64,000 nucleotides of DNA from Dongia deserti (GCF_003574735.1 NZ_QORW01000007.1:124001-188000), one strand, 5' to 3'; shown: positions 48,400 to 56,473, counted from the first letter of the stretch. A program made the numbers and translations. The notes: generated by a model not told the origin, from the sequence alone.

Positions 48400-49386
48400 A
48401 TGACGATCGCGATCCGTGCTTACCTCGGCGTCCTAACAGCTTTTGTCGCAGCCATGATGGCGGGACCCGCCAGCGCGCAGACTGTCCTCAAATGGGCTCA
48501 CGTCTACGAGGTCGGCGAGCCGTACCACACCGAAGCGCTGTGGGCGGCGGAGGAGATCAAGACGCGCACGAGCGGGCGCTACGAGATTCAGGTCTTCCCG
48601 GCATCCCAGCTGGGGAACGAGAACCAGATCAATGAAGGCCTGGGTCTCGGCACGGTGGACATCATCTATACCGGCGTCGCTTTTGCCGGTGCGACCCACA
48701 AGCCGATCTCCATCACCAACGCGCCCTATATCCTCCGCGACTTCAATCACTGGAAGGCCTACCGGGACAGCGCGCTGTTCGAGACGGTACAGAAGGGTTA
48801 CGAGGAGAAGACAGGCCACGAGGTCCTCGCGCTGACCTACTACGGGCAGCGCCACGTGACGGCCAACAAAGCCATCATGAAGCCCGAAGACATGAAGGGG
48901 ATGAAGCTGCGCGTGCCGCCCGCGCCGCTGTTCCTGATGTTCACGAAGTCCGTGGGCGCCAACGCAACGCCGATCGCCTTTGCGGAGGTCTATCTGGCCT
49001 TGCAGCAGGGCACGGTCGATGGCCAGGAAAATCCTCTCCCGACCATCATGGCGAAAAAGTTCTACGAGGTGCAGACTCATATCAATCTGACCGGCCACAT
49101 CACCGAGTCATTGCTGACGATTGTCGGCGGTCACGTCTGGTCGAACCTCTCCGACGAGGACAAGCAGGTCTTCGCGGACGTTTTGAAGGAGGCGGCCTCC
49201 AAGGCTACCGAGTCCATCCGCGCCCAGGAGCAAAGGCTTGCGGACGAGTTCAAGCAGCTGGGCAAGACGGTGGTGGAACCGGATCGCGAAGCCTTCCGAC
49301 AGGCGGCCATTCCGCACCACAATGATCCGGAATCCGGTGCAGGCTGGACCAAGGCAGAGTATGAAGAGCTGCAGGCGCTGAAGTAG
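48400..49386 (+). CDS. dctP: TRAP transporter periplasmic solute-binding protein (DctP/SiaP family)
   Basis: 328 residues with a Sec signal peptide ending near PASAQ. Core: VLKWAHVYEVGEPYHTEALW, the family motif GRYEIQVFPASQLGNENQIN, the conserved arginine region MKGMKLRVPPAPLFLMFTKS and the G-T-V-D-G-Q-E-N-P motif. A GGGAGGAATAA ribosome-binding site precedes the ATG. It captures an organic acid or sugar acid for the DctQ-DctM permease encoded next. The adjacent sugar dehydrogenase suggests a sugar or sugar acid; the substrate is unproven. Confidence 0.93.
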   Translation: MTIAIRAYLGVLTAFVAAMMAGPASAQTVLKWAHVYEVGEPYHTEALWAAEEIKTRTSGRYEIQVFPASQLGNENQINEGLGLGTVDIIYTGVAFAGATHKPISITNAPYILRDFNHWKAYRDSALFETVQKGYEEKTGHEVLALTYYGQRHVTANKAIMKPEDMKGMKLRVPPAPLFLMFTKSVGANATPIAFAEVYLALQQGTVDGQENPLPTIMAKKFYEVQTHINLTGHITESLLTIVGGHVWSNLSDEDKQVFADVLKEAASKATESIRAQEQRLADEFKQLGKTVVEPDREAFRQAAIPHHNDPESGAGWTKAEYEELQALK

Positions 49387-49401
49387 TGACGGGATGGCGT
49401 G

Positions 49402-49959
49402 ATGTCTGCAGGGACCGAGAACAACCGCGATGAGCACCTGATCCAAGTCGAGGAAGAAGAGATCAGGATCGAGCATCATCTGGAGGACTGGATCGCTTTC
49501 GGTCTGTTCTGGGCGCTCGCCTTCATTGTCTTCCTGCAGTTCTTCTCGCGCTACATCCTGAACGATAGCTTTGCCTGGACGGAGGAGATCGCGCGCTACG
49601 GGCTGATGTGGCTCGCTTTCATCGGCGGAGCGGTGGTAACGCGCCGCAAGTCGCACATCGCGGTGGAGCTCTTGTCGCACGTGCTACCGCACGGGCCGGT
49701 GCGGACCGGGCTCCAGATCTTCATCGAACTCGTCAAACTCGCCTTTCTCGGCCTGCTTGCCTATTTCTCGGTCACGATCATCGAACGCATGCACAATCAG
49801 CGCATGACGGTCTTCGATCTGCCGATGAGCGTCGTCTATGCTGGCATCGGGTTCGGCTGCTTCCTCATGTTCGGCCGACAGCTGCTGGGTGTCTGGCGCG
49901 GCGCGCGATCGGGGTGGCGCGCGCCGGAGAGCACCGCCGACCACACGCAGATCGACTAG
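49402..49959 (+). CDS. dctQ: TRAP transporter small permease subunit (DctQ)
   Basis: 185 residues; ATG 49402 chosen over the adjoining GTG. Four hydrophobic segments: FGLFWALAFIVFLQFFSRYI, YGLMWLAFIGGAVVTRRKSH, LVKLAFLGLLAYFSVTIIER and SVVYAGIGFGCFLMFGRQLL. The motif A-R-Y-x-L-M-W-x-A-F-I-G-G is typical of DctQ. A 35-residue acidic N-terminal extension precedes the first segment. Part of dctP-dctQ-dctM. Confidence 0.92.
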   Translation: MSAGTENNRDEHLIQVEEEEIRIEHHLEDWIAFGLFWALAFIVFLQFFSRYILNDSFAWTEEIARYGLMWLAFIGGAVVTRRKSHIAVELLSHVLPHGPVRTGLQIFIELVKLAFLGLLAYFSVTIIERMHNQRMTVFDLPMSVVYAGIGFGCFLMFGRQLLGVWRGARSGWRAPESTADHTQID

Positions 49960-49969
49960 CGGCCCCCCG

Positions 49970-51250
49970 ATGCCTATCCTTATCTTCGTCTTCGTGGTGG
50001 TCCTGCTTGCCGGCGTGCCGGTATTCATAGCGCTGGCCGGCGCGTCGCTGCTCTATACCCACTTCATTGCCAAGCTGCCGGATTTCGTGATCCTGCACCG
50101 CATGGCGGGTGGGCTCGACAGCTTCCCTTTGCTGGCGATCCCGTTCTTTATCCTGGCCGGCAACCTGATGAATTCGGCTGGCATCACCAACCGCATCTAC
50201 GACTTCGCTGCGGCCGCCGCGGGCTGGATGCGCGGCGGTCTGGCGCATGTCAATGTGCTCGGCTCCGTTATCTTCGCCGGCATGTCGGGCACGGCGATCG
50301 CCGATGCCGCCGGGATCGGCACCATCGAGATCAAGGCGATGAAGGATCACGGCTATTCCAAGGAATTCGCCGTCGGCGTAACAGCGGCCTCCGCGACACT
50401 CGGCCCGATCTTCCCGCCGTCCTTGCCGTTCGTCATCTACGGCATGGTTGCCAACGTCTCGATCGGCGCGCTGTTCCTGGGTGGTGTCGTGCCGGGCGTG
50501 GTGATGATGGCCTTCATCATGCTCTACGTGACCTATTGTGCCCGGCGGTACGGAATGGGGCGCGACCAGCTCTTCCGCTGGCGTGTTCTCGGGATGACCT
50601 TGGTCGCGGCCTTGCCGGCACTGCTCACGCCCGCCCTCATCATCGGGGGCATGACCTTCGGCTGGTTCACGCCCACCGAAGCGGCGATTGCCGCCTGCGC
50701 GTGGGCGCTCCTGCTCGGAATCGTGTTCTATCGCTCGCTGACCTGGAAGCAGTTCTACAAGGTGACGCTGGACACTATCGAATCGACCGCCGCGGTCCTG
50801 CTGATCGTGGCGGCGGCATCACTGTTCGGATGGGTGCTGACAACCACCCATGTCGCCGAGCAGGCGGCAGCGGCGCTGCTCACGATCACCGAGAATCCAT
50901 ACGTTATTCTGCTGCTTATCAACGTTCTGCTGCTGGTCGTCGGCTGTTTCCTGGAGCCGATCGCCGTCATCAGCATCCTGGTGCCGATTCTGATGCCGAT
51001 CATTCTGCAGGTCGGAATTGATCCCGTTCACTTCGGCGTCATGATGACGCTCAATCTGATGATCGGCCTGCTGCATCCGCCGCTGGGCATGGTGCTGTTC
51101 GTGCTGTCGCGTGTCGCCAAATTGTCCGTCGAGCGCACGACCATGGCGATCCTGCCTTTCCTCATCCCGCTGCTTGCCGCTCTGCTCGCGGTGACGCTCA
51201 TCCCCGAGCTGACCTTGTGGCTCCCGAAACTGGCAGGACTGGTGAAGTGA
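49970..51250 (+). CDS. dctM: TRAP transporter large permease subunit (DctM)
   Basis: 426 residues, usual DctM length, from MPILIFVFVVVLLAGVPVFI; an earlier in-frame start at 49838 overlaps dctQ and is rejected. About 12 membrane segments. Conserved: AIPFFILAGNLMNSAGITNR, FAGMSGTAIADAAGIGTIEI, SATLGPIFPPSLPFVIYGMV and LLHPPLGMVLFVLSRV. It is the sodium-coupled transport subunit. Starts 10 bp after dctQ. Confidence 0.95.
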   Translation: MPILIFVFVVVLLAGVPVFIALAGASLLYTHFIAKLPDFVILHRMAGGLDSFPLLAIPFFILAGNLMNSAGITNRIYDFAAAAAGWMRGGLAHVNVLGSVIFAGMSGTAIADAAGIGTIEIKAMKDHGYSKEFAVGVTAASATLGPIFPPSLPFVIYGMVANVSIGALFLGGVVPGVVMMAFIMLYVTYCARRYGMGRDQLFRWRVLGMTLVAALPALLTPALIIGGMTFGWFTPTEAAIAACAWALLLGIVFYRSLTWKQFYKVTLDTIESTAAVLLIVAAASLFGWVLTTTHVAEQAAAALLTITENPYVILLLINVLLLVVGCFLEPIAVISILVPILMPIILQVGIDPVHFGVMMTLNLMIGLLHPPLGMVLFVLSRVAKLSVERTTMAILPFLIPLLAALLAVTLIPELTLWLPKLAGLVK

Positions 51251-51254
51251 CGCG

Positions 51255-51926
51255 TTAGTCGCTCCGGCGCTGCGCCTTCGCTTCCGCTAGCAGCGCCACG
51301 ACCTCCTCGTCGGTGGTCTGCGAGAAATCGACATAGTGGCTGCCGACGGCGTTGAACCATTCCGGCGCGAACAGGCAGACGATCTCGTCGCATTTCTTCG
51401 CGAGGTCCTGGAGGGTGTCCGGTGGCGCGACGGGCACGGCGAGGATGAGCCGCTGCGGCTCATTCTGCCGTACGCCCCGCAGCGCCGCCTTCATGCTCGC
51501 GCCGGTCGCAATGCCATCATCGATGACGATCACCGTCCGTCCCTTGAGATCGGGCGGCGGCTCGTCGCCGCGATAGAGCTGTCGCCGTCGCTCGATCTCG
51601 GTGAGCTGCCGCTTCTGTTCGGCCTCGATATAGCCGGGCGGCGGCGCTGCATGCGCGATGATCTCGTGATTGAGGACCAGCTGCGGATTCTTCCCGTCAA
51701 CCACCGCGCCGATCGCCAGCTCCTGGTGGCCCGGCGCGCCGATCTTGCGCACGAGCAGCAGGTCCAACTCGGCATCGAGGGCACGGGCCACCTCGAAGGC
51801 GACCGGCACGCCTCCGCGCGGCAGGGCCAGAATGACGGGCTTGTCGTCTTTGAACCGTTCGAGCGCGGCTGCCAGCCGCGATCCGGCATCCCGCCGATCA
51901 TGGAAGGTGTCCGTCCTCAGGAACAT
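51255..51926 (-). CDS. Phosphoribosyltransferase-family protein
   Basis: 223 residues from ATG 51926 with a well-placed AAGGAGG; a GTG at 51929 is too close. The PRPP loop TVIVIDDGIATGASMKAALR and the N-terminal LALPRGGVPVAFEVARALDA are clear. It belongs to the stand-alone PRTase group found beside hydrolases and erythromycin-esterase-like proteins, not to a specific nucleotide-salvage enzyme. The ATG overlaps the hydrolase stop by 1 bp, so the three genes 53928-51255 form a cassette. Confidence 0.87.
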   Translation of the reverse strand: MFLRTDTFHDRRDAGSRLAAALERFKDDKPVILALPRGGVPVAFEVARALDAELDLLLVRKIGAPGHQELAIGAVVDGKNPQLVLNHEIIAHAAPPPGYIEAEQKRQLTEIERRRQLYRGDEPPPDLKGRTVIVIDDGIATGASMKAALRGVRQNEPQRLILAVPVAPPDTLQDLAKKCDEIVCLFAPEWFNAVGSHYVDFSQTTDEEVVALLAEAKAQRRSD

Positions 51927-52582
51927 CACCCCTCCTTCGCCGTCCCGCCCAGGTGGTTGCGGAACCAGCGCGTCGCATGCTGCACGACGATATCCAATGT
52001 GCCGGGCTCCTCGAACAAGTGGCTGGCGCCGGGCACGATGGCCAGTTCCGTCTTGCAGGTCAGCCGAGCCTGCGCTCGGCGATTGAGCCCGATCACCGGT
52101 TCATCAAGGCTGCCGACAATCAGGAGCGTGGGCGCGCGCACCCGCGGCAGCGCGTCACCCGCCAGGTCCGGGCGACCGCCGCGGGAGACCACCGCACGAA
52201 CCTGGTCCGGCGTTTTGGCGGCCCCAACCAAGGCCGCACCTGCGCCCGTGCTGGCGCCGAAATAGCCGACCCGCAGCGCCTTAGCATCGGGATGCTGCGA
52301 GGCCCATTCGGTGGCGAGATTAAGGCGCGAGGCGAGCAGGGGGATATCGAACACGTCGGCGCGATCGAGCTCCTCCGACGGGGTCAGCAGATCGAGCAGC
52401 AGGGTGGCAAGGCCGGCTTTGCGCAAAGCGGCGGCGACATGGTTGTTGCGCGGGCTCAAGCGACCGCTGCCGCTGCCGTGGGCGAAGATGACCAGCCCGC
52501 TCGCATCGTTCGGCACACCCAACAGCGCCTGCAGCCCGAGGGTTCCGATCTCGACAGGTCGAACGTCCGTAGCAGTAACCAT
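51926..52582 (-). CDS. Alpha/beta hydrolase (dienelactone-hydrolase-like)
   Basis: 218 residues. GVPNDASGLVIFAHGSGSGR contains the oxyanion-hole H-G-S-G, the nucleophile elbow is GYFGASTGAGAAL (Ser in G-A-S-T-G), and LLIVGSLDEPVIG supplies the Asp, with His in GASHLFEEPG. All catalytic residues are in place. It stands between the phosphoribosyltransferase (overlap) and the erythromycin-esterase-like gene (2 bp gap). Substrate unknown. Confidence 0.85.
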   Translation of the reverse strand: MVTATDVRPVEIGTLGLQALLGVPNDASGLVIFAHGSGSGRLSPRNNHVAAALRKAGLATLLLDLLTPSEELDRADVFDIPLLASRLNLATEWASQHPDAKALRVGYFGASTGAGAALVGAAKTPDQVRAVVSRGGRPDLAGDALPRVRAPTLLIVGSLDEPVIGLNRRAQARLTCKTELAIVPGASHLFEEPGTLDIVVQHATRWFRNHLGGTAKEG

Positions 52583-52584
52583 GG

Positions 52585-53928
52585 TTACAATCCGAACGGA
52601 TAGGTTTCGGGCACGCCTTGCGGCCGCTCAGCCGGCAGCGGGGCTACCGCTTTCGTTTCCTCGAACCAGACATAGGCATCGAACTGCTCGGCGAGCACGG
52701 CCTCGAAATAATGGCTCATCAGTTCGCTCTCCGGACGATAAATCACGCCGATCGCCCGCTCCAGCATGGAGTCAAGCAGCGTGTCGCTCAGCGCCCGTCC
52801 GCCAGCCCCGTGCCAGGATGTCAGGCACCGCGCGATCCCGGTTTTCCGGAAGGCGTATTCGTAGCTGTCGTTCCGTGCCGGCCGCACGGTCATCACCTCC
52901 ATCGGTTCGTCCCACGCGTGGGCGGCGGCGACTGTGCCGCGATCGGTCCCGAATCCGATCAGGATGGCGTCGTCGCCGTAAGCCACGTGGCACAATTCAC
53001 CGATGTTGAACTCACCCTGCCAGCCCATCGCGGTCGCGGCGGCATTGCCGATATGGGAGTTGTGCGCCCAGACGATCGCCTTGGAATCAGGCCCGCGGCT
53101 TTCGAGCAGCGCCTGCAGCGTGTCGAACATATGCCGGTCGCGCAGGTTCCAAGACTCGCGGGAGCCGTGGTACATGACGCGGTAGTATTGCTCGGCCGAG
53201 CGGATGATCCGCGCGTTCTGGGCCGCGTCGAAGAACGTCTCGCCGTCCTCGCGCATATAGGTGAGGCGATTGGCCAGCAGATCGTTCAACTGTGCAACGA
53301 TCTCATTTTCACAGGGGTCCTTGGTGCCTCGAAGCACCGCGCGGCCATAGCCCGCCGGCTCCTGCTGCCACGGGGTCAGGCAGCCGTAGCGTTGTTGCGC
53401 GACCTTAGCGGCCCTGGGATCGACGCGCTGCAGATACTCGAGCACGGCCTCGATCGACGCGCCGAGGCTATAGACATCAAGCCCATGGAATGAAGCGCGC
53501 CGCGCGGGTGGAAGCGACTCATTGTAGGCGCGCAGCCAGTCGGCGAATTCCATCACTTCGATATTGCGCCACATCCAGCTCGGGAAGCGCGCAAAGGACC
53601 TACCGCGCGCCGGACGAGGAGCGTGATGTCGCACGTAGCGGTCGATGCGAGTAGCATCCGGCCAGTCCGCTTCCACCGCGACGATATTGAAGCCGTGATG
53701 CTGGATCAGCCGCCGCGTGATCGCGGCCCGCGCCCGGTAGAATTCGGAGGTGCCGTGGGTGGCCTCACCCAATAACACCACGCGCGCCTCGCCGAAGCGG
53801 GCGAACAGCGCGCCAAAATCCTCGGCGCGCTCTGGCGCAGGCATAGGCTCTGCCGCGAGCTCCACGGCCCGGGTGATGGCAATCTGGGTGTCCTGGCGGG
53901 TAGTCTCTCGGACCCTGGTGTCAGCCAT
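52585..53928 (-). CDS. Erythromycin-esterase-family protein
   Basis: 447 residues from MADTRVRETTRQ; an ATG at 53943 would add five residues. The family motif RVVLLGEATHGTSEFYRARA (Glu and His of the active site) and VAVEADWPDATRIDRYVRHH are present, as is AHNSHIGNAAATAMG. In many genomes this family accompanies phosphoribosyltransferase and hydrolase genes, as here; M. tuberculosis Rv2030c carries phosphoribosyltransferase and esterase domains in one chain. Macrolide resistance is not implied. Confidence 0.9.
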   Translation of the reverse strand: MADTRVRETTRQDTQIAITRAVELAAEPMPAPERAEDFGALFARFGEARVVLLGEATHGTSEFYRARAAITRRLIQHHGFNIVAVEADWPDATRIDRYVRHHAPRPARGRSFARFPSWMWRNIEVMEFADWLRAYNESLPPARRASFHGLDVYSLGASIEAVLEYLQRVDPRAAKVAQQRYGCLTPWQQEPAGYGRAVLRGTKDPCENEIVAQLNDLLANRLTYMREDGETFFDAAQNARIIRSAEQYYRVMYHGSRESWNLRDRHMFDTLQALLESRGPDSKAIVWAHNSHIGNAAATAMGWQGEFNIGELCHVAYGDDAILIGFGTDRGTVAAAHAWDEPMEVMTVRPARNDSYEYAFRKTGIARCLTSWHGAGGRALSDTLLDSMLERAIGVIYRPESELMSHYFEAVLAEQFDAYVWFEETKAVAPLPAERPQGVPETYPFGL

Positions 53929-54027
53929 CGCGCAACTCCGCATCTGCTGACGTCAGCGCGGCGCTTGGCAACCCGCTTCTGCGCCGGCTCTCTCGCTCAA
54001 GAACCGCGCGGGTCGTGATCCGTTCCG

Positions 54028-54780
54028 TTAACCTCCGCCGAATGACCGCACCAGGCTCCCCGCCACCAGGTACCACCCGTCGACCAGCACGAAGAACACC
54101 AGCTTGAAGGGTAGGGCGATCATGACCGGGGGCAGCATCATCATGCCCATGGACATGAGGACCGAGGCCACCACCATGTCGATGATGAGGAACGGCACGA
54201 ACAGCAGGAATCCGATCTCGAAGGCGCGGCGCAATTCGCTGATCATGAAGGCGGGGATCAGCACTTGCAGCGAGGTTTCCTCCGGGCCTTCGGCCGGCTC
54301 TGCGTTCGAGAGGTCCATGAAGAGCCCGAGGTCCTTCTCGCGCACCTGAGTGAGCATGAACAGCTTGAACGGCGTCGTCGAGCGGGTGAAGGCCTCCTGC
54401 TCGGTGATCTGTTCCGCCATTAGCGGCGCGATGCCCTCCTCATAGGCCTGCTGGAAGGTCGGCGCCATCACGAAGGCGGTCAGGAACATGGCGAGGCTGA
54501 CGATGACCATGTTGGGCGGCGTCTGCTGGCCGCCCAGCGCCGCGCGCAACAGGGAGAGCACCACCACCACGCGGGTGAAGGAGGTCACCATGATCAGGAT
54601 GCCGGGCGCCAGCGATAGTACCGTCAGCAGCGCGATGATCTGCAGGATGCGGCCGGTGCTGCTGCCGCCACCGACGTCGTCGCCTCCGAGGTTGATCGAG
54701 AAGCTTTGCGCCGAGGCGGCAAATGGGAGCAGGCAGAAGAGTGCGAGGCATAGAACCGGAAAGAGGCGGCGGAGCGTCAT
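54028..54780 (-). CDS. fliP: FliP, flagellar export gate protein
   Basis: 250 residues with a cleavable signal sequence (LFPVLCLALFCLLPFAASAQ) and four membrane helices. Signature runs: LAPGILIMVTSFTRVVVVLS, NMVIVSLAMFLTAFVMAPTF and SELRRAFEIGFLLFVPFLII, plus GMMMLPPVMIALPFKLVFFV. FliP with FliQ and FliR builds the export gate core. The start overlaps the fliO stop by 4 bp. Confidence 0.96.
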   Translation of the reverse strand: MTLRRLFPVLCLALFCLLPFAASAQSFSINLGGDDVGGGSSTGRILQIIALLTVLSLAPGILIMVTSFTRVVVVLSLLRAALGGQQTPPNMVIVSLAMFLTAFVMAPTFQQAYEEGIAPLMAEQITEQEAFTRSTTPFKLFMLTQVREKDLGLFMDLSNAEPAEGPEETSLQVLIPAFMISELRRAFEIGFLLFVPFLIIDMVVASVLMSMGMMMLPPVMIALPFKLVFFVLVDGWYLVAGSLVRSFGGG

Positions 54781-55079
54781 CGCTTCGTCTCCTCGGTGGC
54801 GAGGGTGCTGGCGAAGCTCGCTCCGGATCTAATTCCGCTTTCGATCACGGCCTCGCTGTTTGGGCCGACGACCACCAGATGCTCGACCTCGTCCCGGCGG
54901 ATCAGCATCAGGCGATGCCGGGGGCCGAGCATCTGCACCTCGACGATGCCGAGGCGCCGGTTGCCCTTGGTCATTTTCACGCCCATCCCGAAGCGGCGCA
55001 GCAGCCAGGCGAGCAGGGCGATGAGCCCCAGAACCAGGATGAGTGCCAGGGCAAACCTGAGATAAAGATCGAAATCCAT
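54777..55079 (-). CDS. fliO: FliO, flagellar export gate assembly protein
   Basis: 100 residues. One membrane helix (LRFALALILVLGLIALLAWL), then RRFGMGVKMTKGNRRLGIVE, VQMLGPRHRLMLIRRDEVEH, the FliO core. FliO helps FliP ring assembly. Start 18 bp after the upstream hypothetical gene. Confidence 0.88.
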   Translation of the reverse strand: MDFDLYLRFALALILVLGLIALLAWLLRRFGMGVKMTKGNRRLGIVEVQMLGPRHRLMLIRRDEVEHLVVVGPNSEAVIESGIRSGASFASTLATEETKR

Positions 55080-55097
55080 TGAAGTTGTTCTGTCGGC

Positions 55098-55421
55098 CTA
55101 TCCGTCGGGCAGGATGTGTTTGCGCAGATGCTCGATGTTGAGCTGAATATGGACATTCTGCTTGCGCAGAATGGTCTCGAGCACCGCGAGCGCCTTGCTG
55201 AGATCGCGCAGCTCGCCGACCCAGGTGCCTGCCGCATCCTTGCCTGCGCCGCTCAAAGCGTCGCACAGCACGGTGATGCGCAGGGCGACCACGTCGAGGT
55301 CGATCAGTTGTCCGTCATTGGCGGCATCAACCGCGGTCACGATCTCACGATGCAGATCGATGATGCTGCGCCCCAGCGCGGATGCGCTATGCGTCTTGTC
55401 GCTTGCATTCGCTGTCGTCAT
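55098..55421 (-). CDS. Small helical protein of the fliO-fliP operon, unknown function
   Basis: 107 residues, no signal peptide, almost wholly helical (LGRSIIDLHREIVTAVDAAN; ALAVLETILRKQNVHIQLNI). I recognise no family. It overlaps the FlhB-like gene by 4 bp and precedes fliO by 18 bp. Its size and helix content would suit a flagellar export chaperone, but there is no motif evidence. Confidence 0.68.
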   Translation of the reverse strand: MTTANASDKTHSASALGRSIIDLHREIVTAVDAANDGQLIDLDVVALRITVLCDALSGAGKDAAGTWVGELRDLSKALAVLETILRKQNVHIQLNIEHLRKHILPDG

Positions 55422-55807
55422 GATTCAGCTCCGAACTCCTCGGTCGGCTCAGCACTCTGCTCTCCGCTCCACGTCCGATTGGCGCGATAGACGTAGGAAA
55501 GGATCTCCGCCACCGCGGCTAGCGCATCGATCGGAATCTCGGCATCGAGCTCCACCGCCGCCAAGATCTGCGCCAAGTCCGAATCCTCGCGCACCGGCAC
55601 GCCCTTCTGAAAGGCGATGGCGAGGATCTGCTCGGCGACCGGCCCGCGGCCCGTCGCGACCACGCGCGGCGTCTTGGGGCGCGGCGAACCGTCCCGGCCT
55701 TTGGCGTCCAGCGCGACGGCAATCGGCTTCTTCTGGCCCGCGGTGGTTGAATCCGGACGGGACCATCTCGTGTGCTTGGCGCCGATTTCGTCCTTGCGCT
55801 CGGCCAT
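55418..55807 (-). CDS. FlhB C-terminal-like protein (FhlB/YlqH type)
   Basis: 129 residues. The core PIAVALDAKG, PRVVATGRGPVAEQILAIAF, QKGVPVREDSDLAQILAAVE, LDAEIPIDALAAVAEILSYV matches the cytoplasmic domain of FlhB after the cleavage site, without membrane part. Such proteins can stand in for the FlhB C-terminal domain. Here the full-length FlhB is also present (58272-59342). First gene of the leftward fliO-fliP operon, with a CtrA box at 55860-55874. Confidence 0.85.
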   Translation of the reverse strand: MAERKDEIGAKHTRWSRPDSTTAGQKKPIAVALDAKGRDGSPRPKTPRVVATGRGPVAEQILAIAFQKGVPVREDSDLAQILAAVELDAEIPIDALAAVAEILSYVYRANRTWSGEQSAEPTEEFGAES

Positions 55808-55859
55808 ACCGGAATGCTCCGCTTCGCAGAAAATCCAGGGAAACTCTGGACGATCATGC

Positions 55860-55874
55860 TTAATGAAGGATTAA
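55860..55874. promoter_or_regulatory. CtrA-type box for the FlhB-like/fliO/fliP operon
   Basis: TTAATGAAGGATTAA, a perfect TTAA-N7-TTAA, 53 bp upstream of the FlhB-like start and 50 bp from the second box at 55925-55939. The two are placed for divergent transcription. Confidence 0.7.
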
Positions 55875-55924
55875 GCGGGGATGCCTGCGACATTCGGCGC
55901 GAATTTGCGTGGCATTTTAGCAAA

Positions 55925-55939
55925 TTAAGCCGGTGTTAA
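55925..55939. promoter_or_regulatory. CtrA-type box for flgB operon
   Basis: TTAAGCCGGTGTTAA, a perfect TTAA-N7-TTAA, 90-104 bp upstream of the preferred flgB ATG (56029). Confidence 0.7.
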
Positions 55940-56028
55940 TGAGTTGCGCTCAGGATGCCTCCCAAAGCGTCGGGACCACCGACTTATGGCGGCATCGACC
56001 GCAGCGTCAGGATGAAAGCGTCGGGCAG

Positions 56029-56433
56029 ATGGATGTATTCCAGCTGAAGCTGTTTCAGCGCATGAGCGAGCGTATGGGCTGGCTCGGCGCGCGCCAGGGC
56101 GTCTTGGCGCAGAACATCGCCAACGCCGACACGCCGGACTACGTCCCGCACGATATGAAGGCGTTGAAATTCGTCGATCATCTGAACGAAGTCACGCCTG
56201 TCGTGCAGGCGCGCACGGACTCCATGCACATGAGCGGCACGACCACTCGTGCCGCCTCGATCGACGATCAGAAGACCAAGAAACAATATGAGACGGCACC
56301 GGTCGGCAATTCCGTGGTTCTGGAAGAGCAGATGACGAAGCTGGCGGATGCCCAGCATTCCTACCAGCTCATGACCAATCTTTATCGCAAGCATGTCGAA
56401 ATGCTGAAGATGGCGCTGGGCCGCGGCGTGTAA
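56029..56433 (+). CDS. flgB: FlgB, proximal rod protein
   Basis: 134 residues from MDVFQLKLFQRM; an upstream GTG at 55933 overlaps the CtrA box and is rejected. WLGARQGVLAQNIANADTPD and DYVPHDMKALKF are FlgB signatures; the C-terminal LADAQHSYQLMTNLYRKHVE is the matching helix. FlgB is the first rod component. First gene of flgB-flgC-fliE-fliQ-fliR-flhB. Confidence 0.95.
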   Translation: MDVFQLKLFQRMSERMGWLGARQGVLAQNIANADTPDYVPHDMKALKFVDHLNEVTPVVQARTDSMHMSGTTTRAASIDDQKTKKQYETAPVGNSVVLEEQMTKLADAQHSYQLMTNLYRKHVEMLKMALGRGV

Positions 56434-56473
56434 GCGCAGCAGGCATTTTGAGCGCGTCGCCAGGAGGTGACAG

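Noticed and set aside
49838-49969. N-terminal extension of DctM from an upstream start
   Set aside because: It overlaps dctQ by more than 100 bp in another frame; the start at 49970 gives the normal DctM N-terminus.
55933-56028. Longer flgB starting at GTG 55933
   Set aside because: The extra 32 residues do not resemble FlgB and the start would lie inside the CtrA box.
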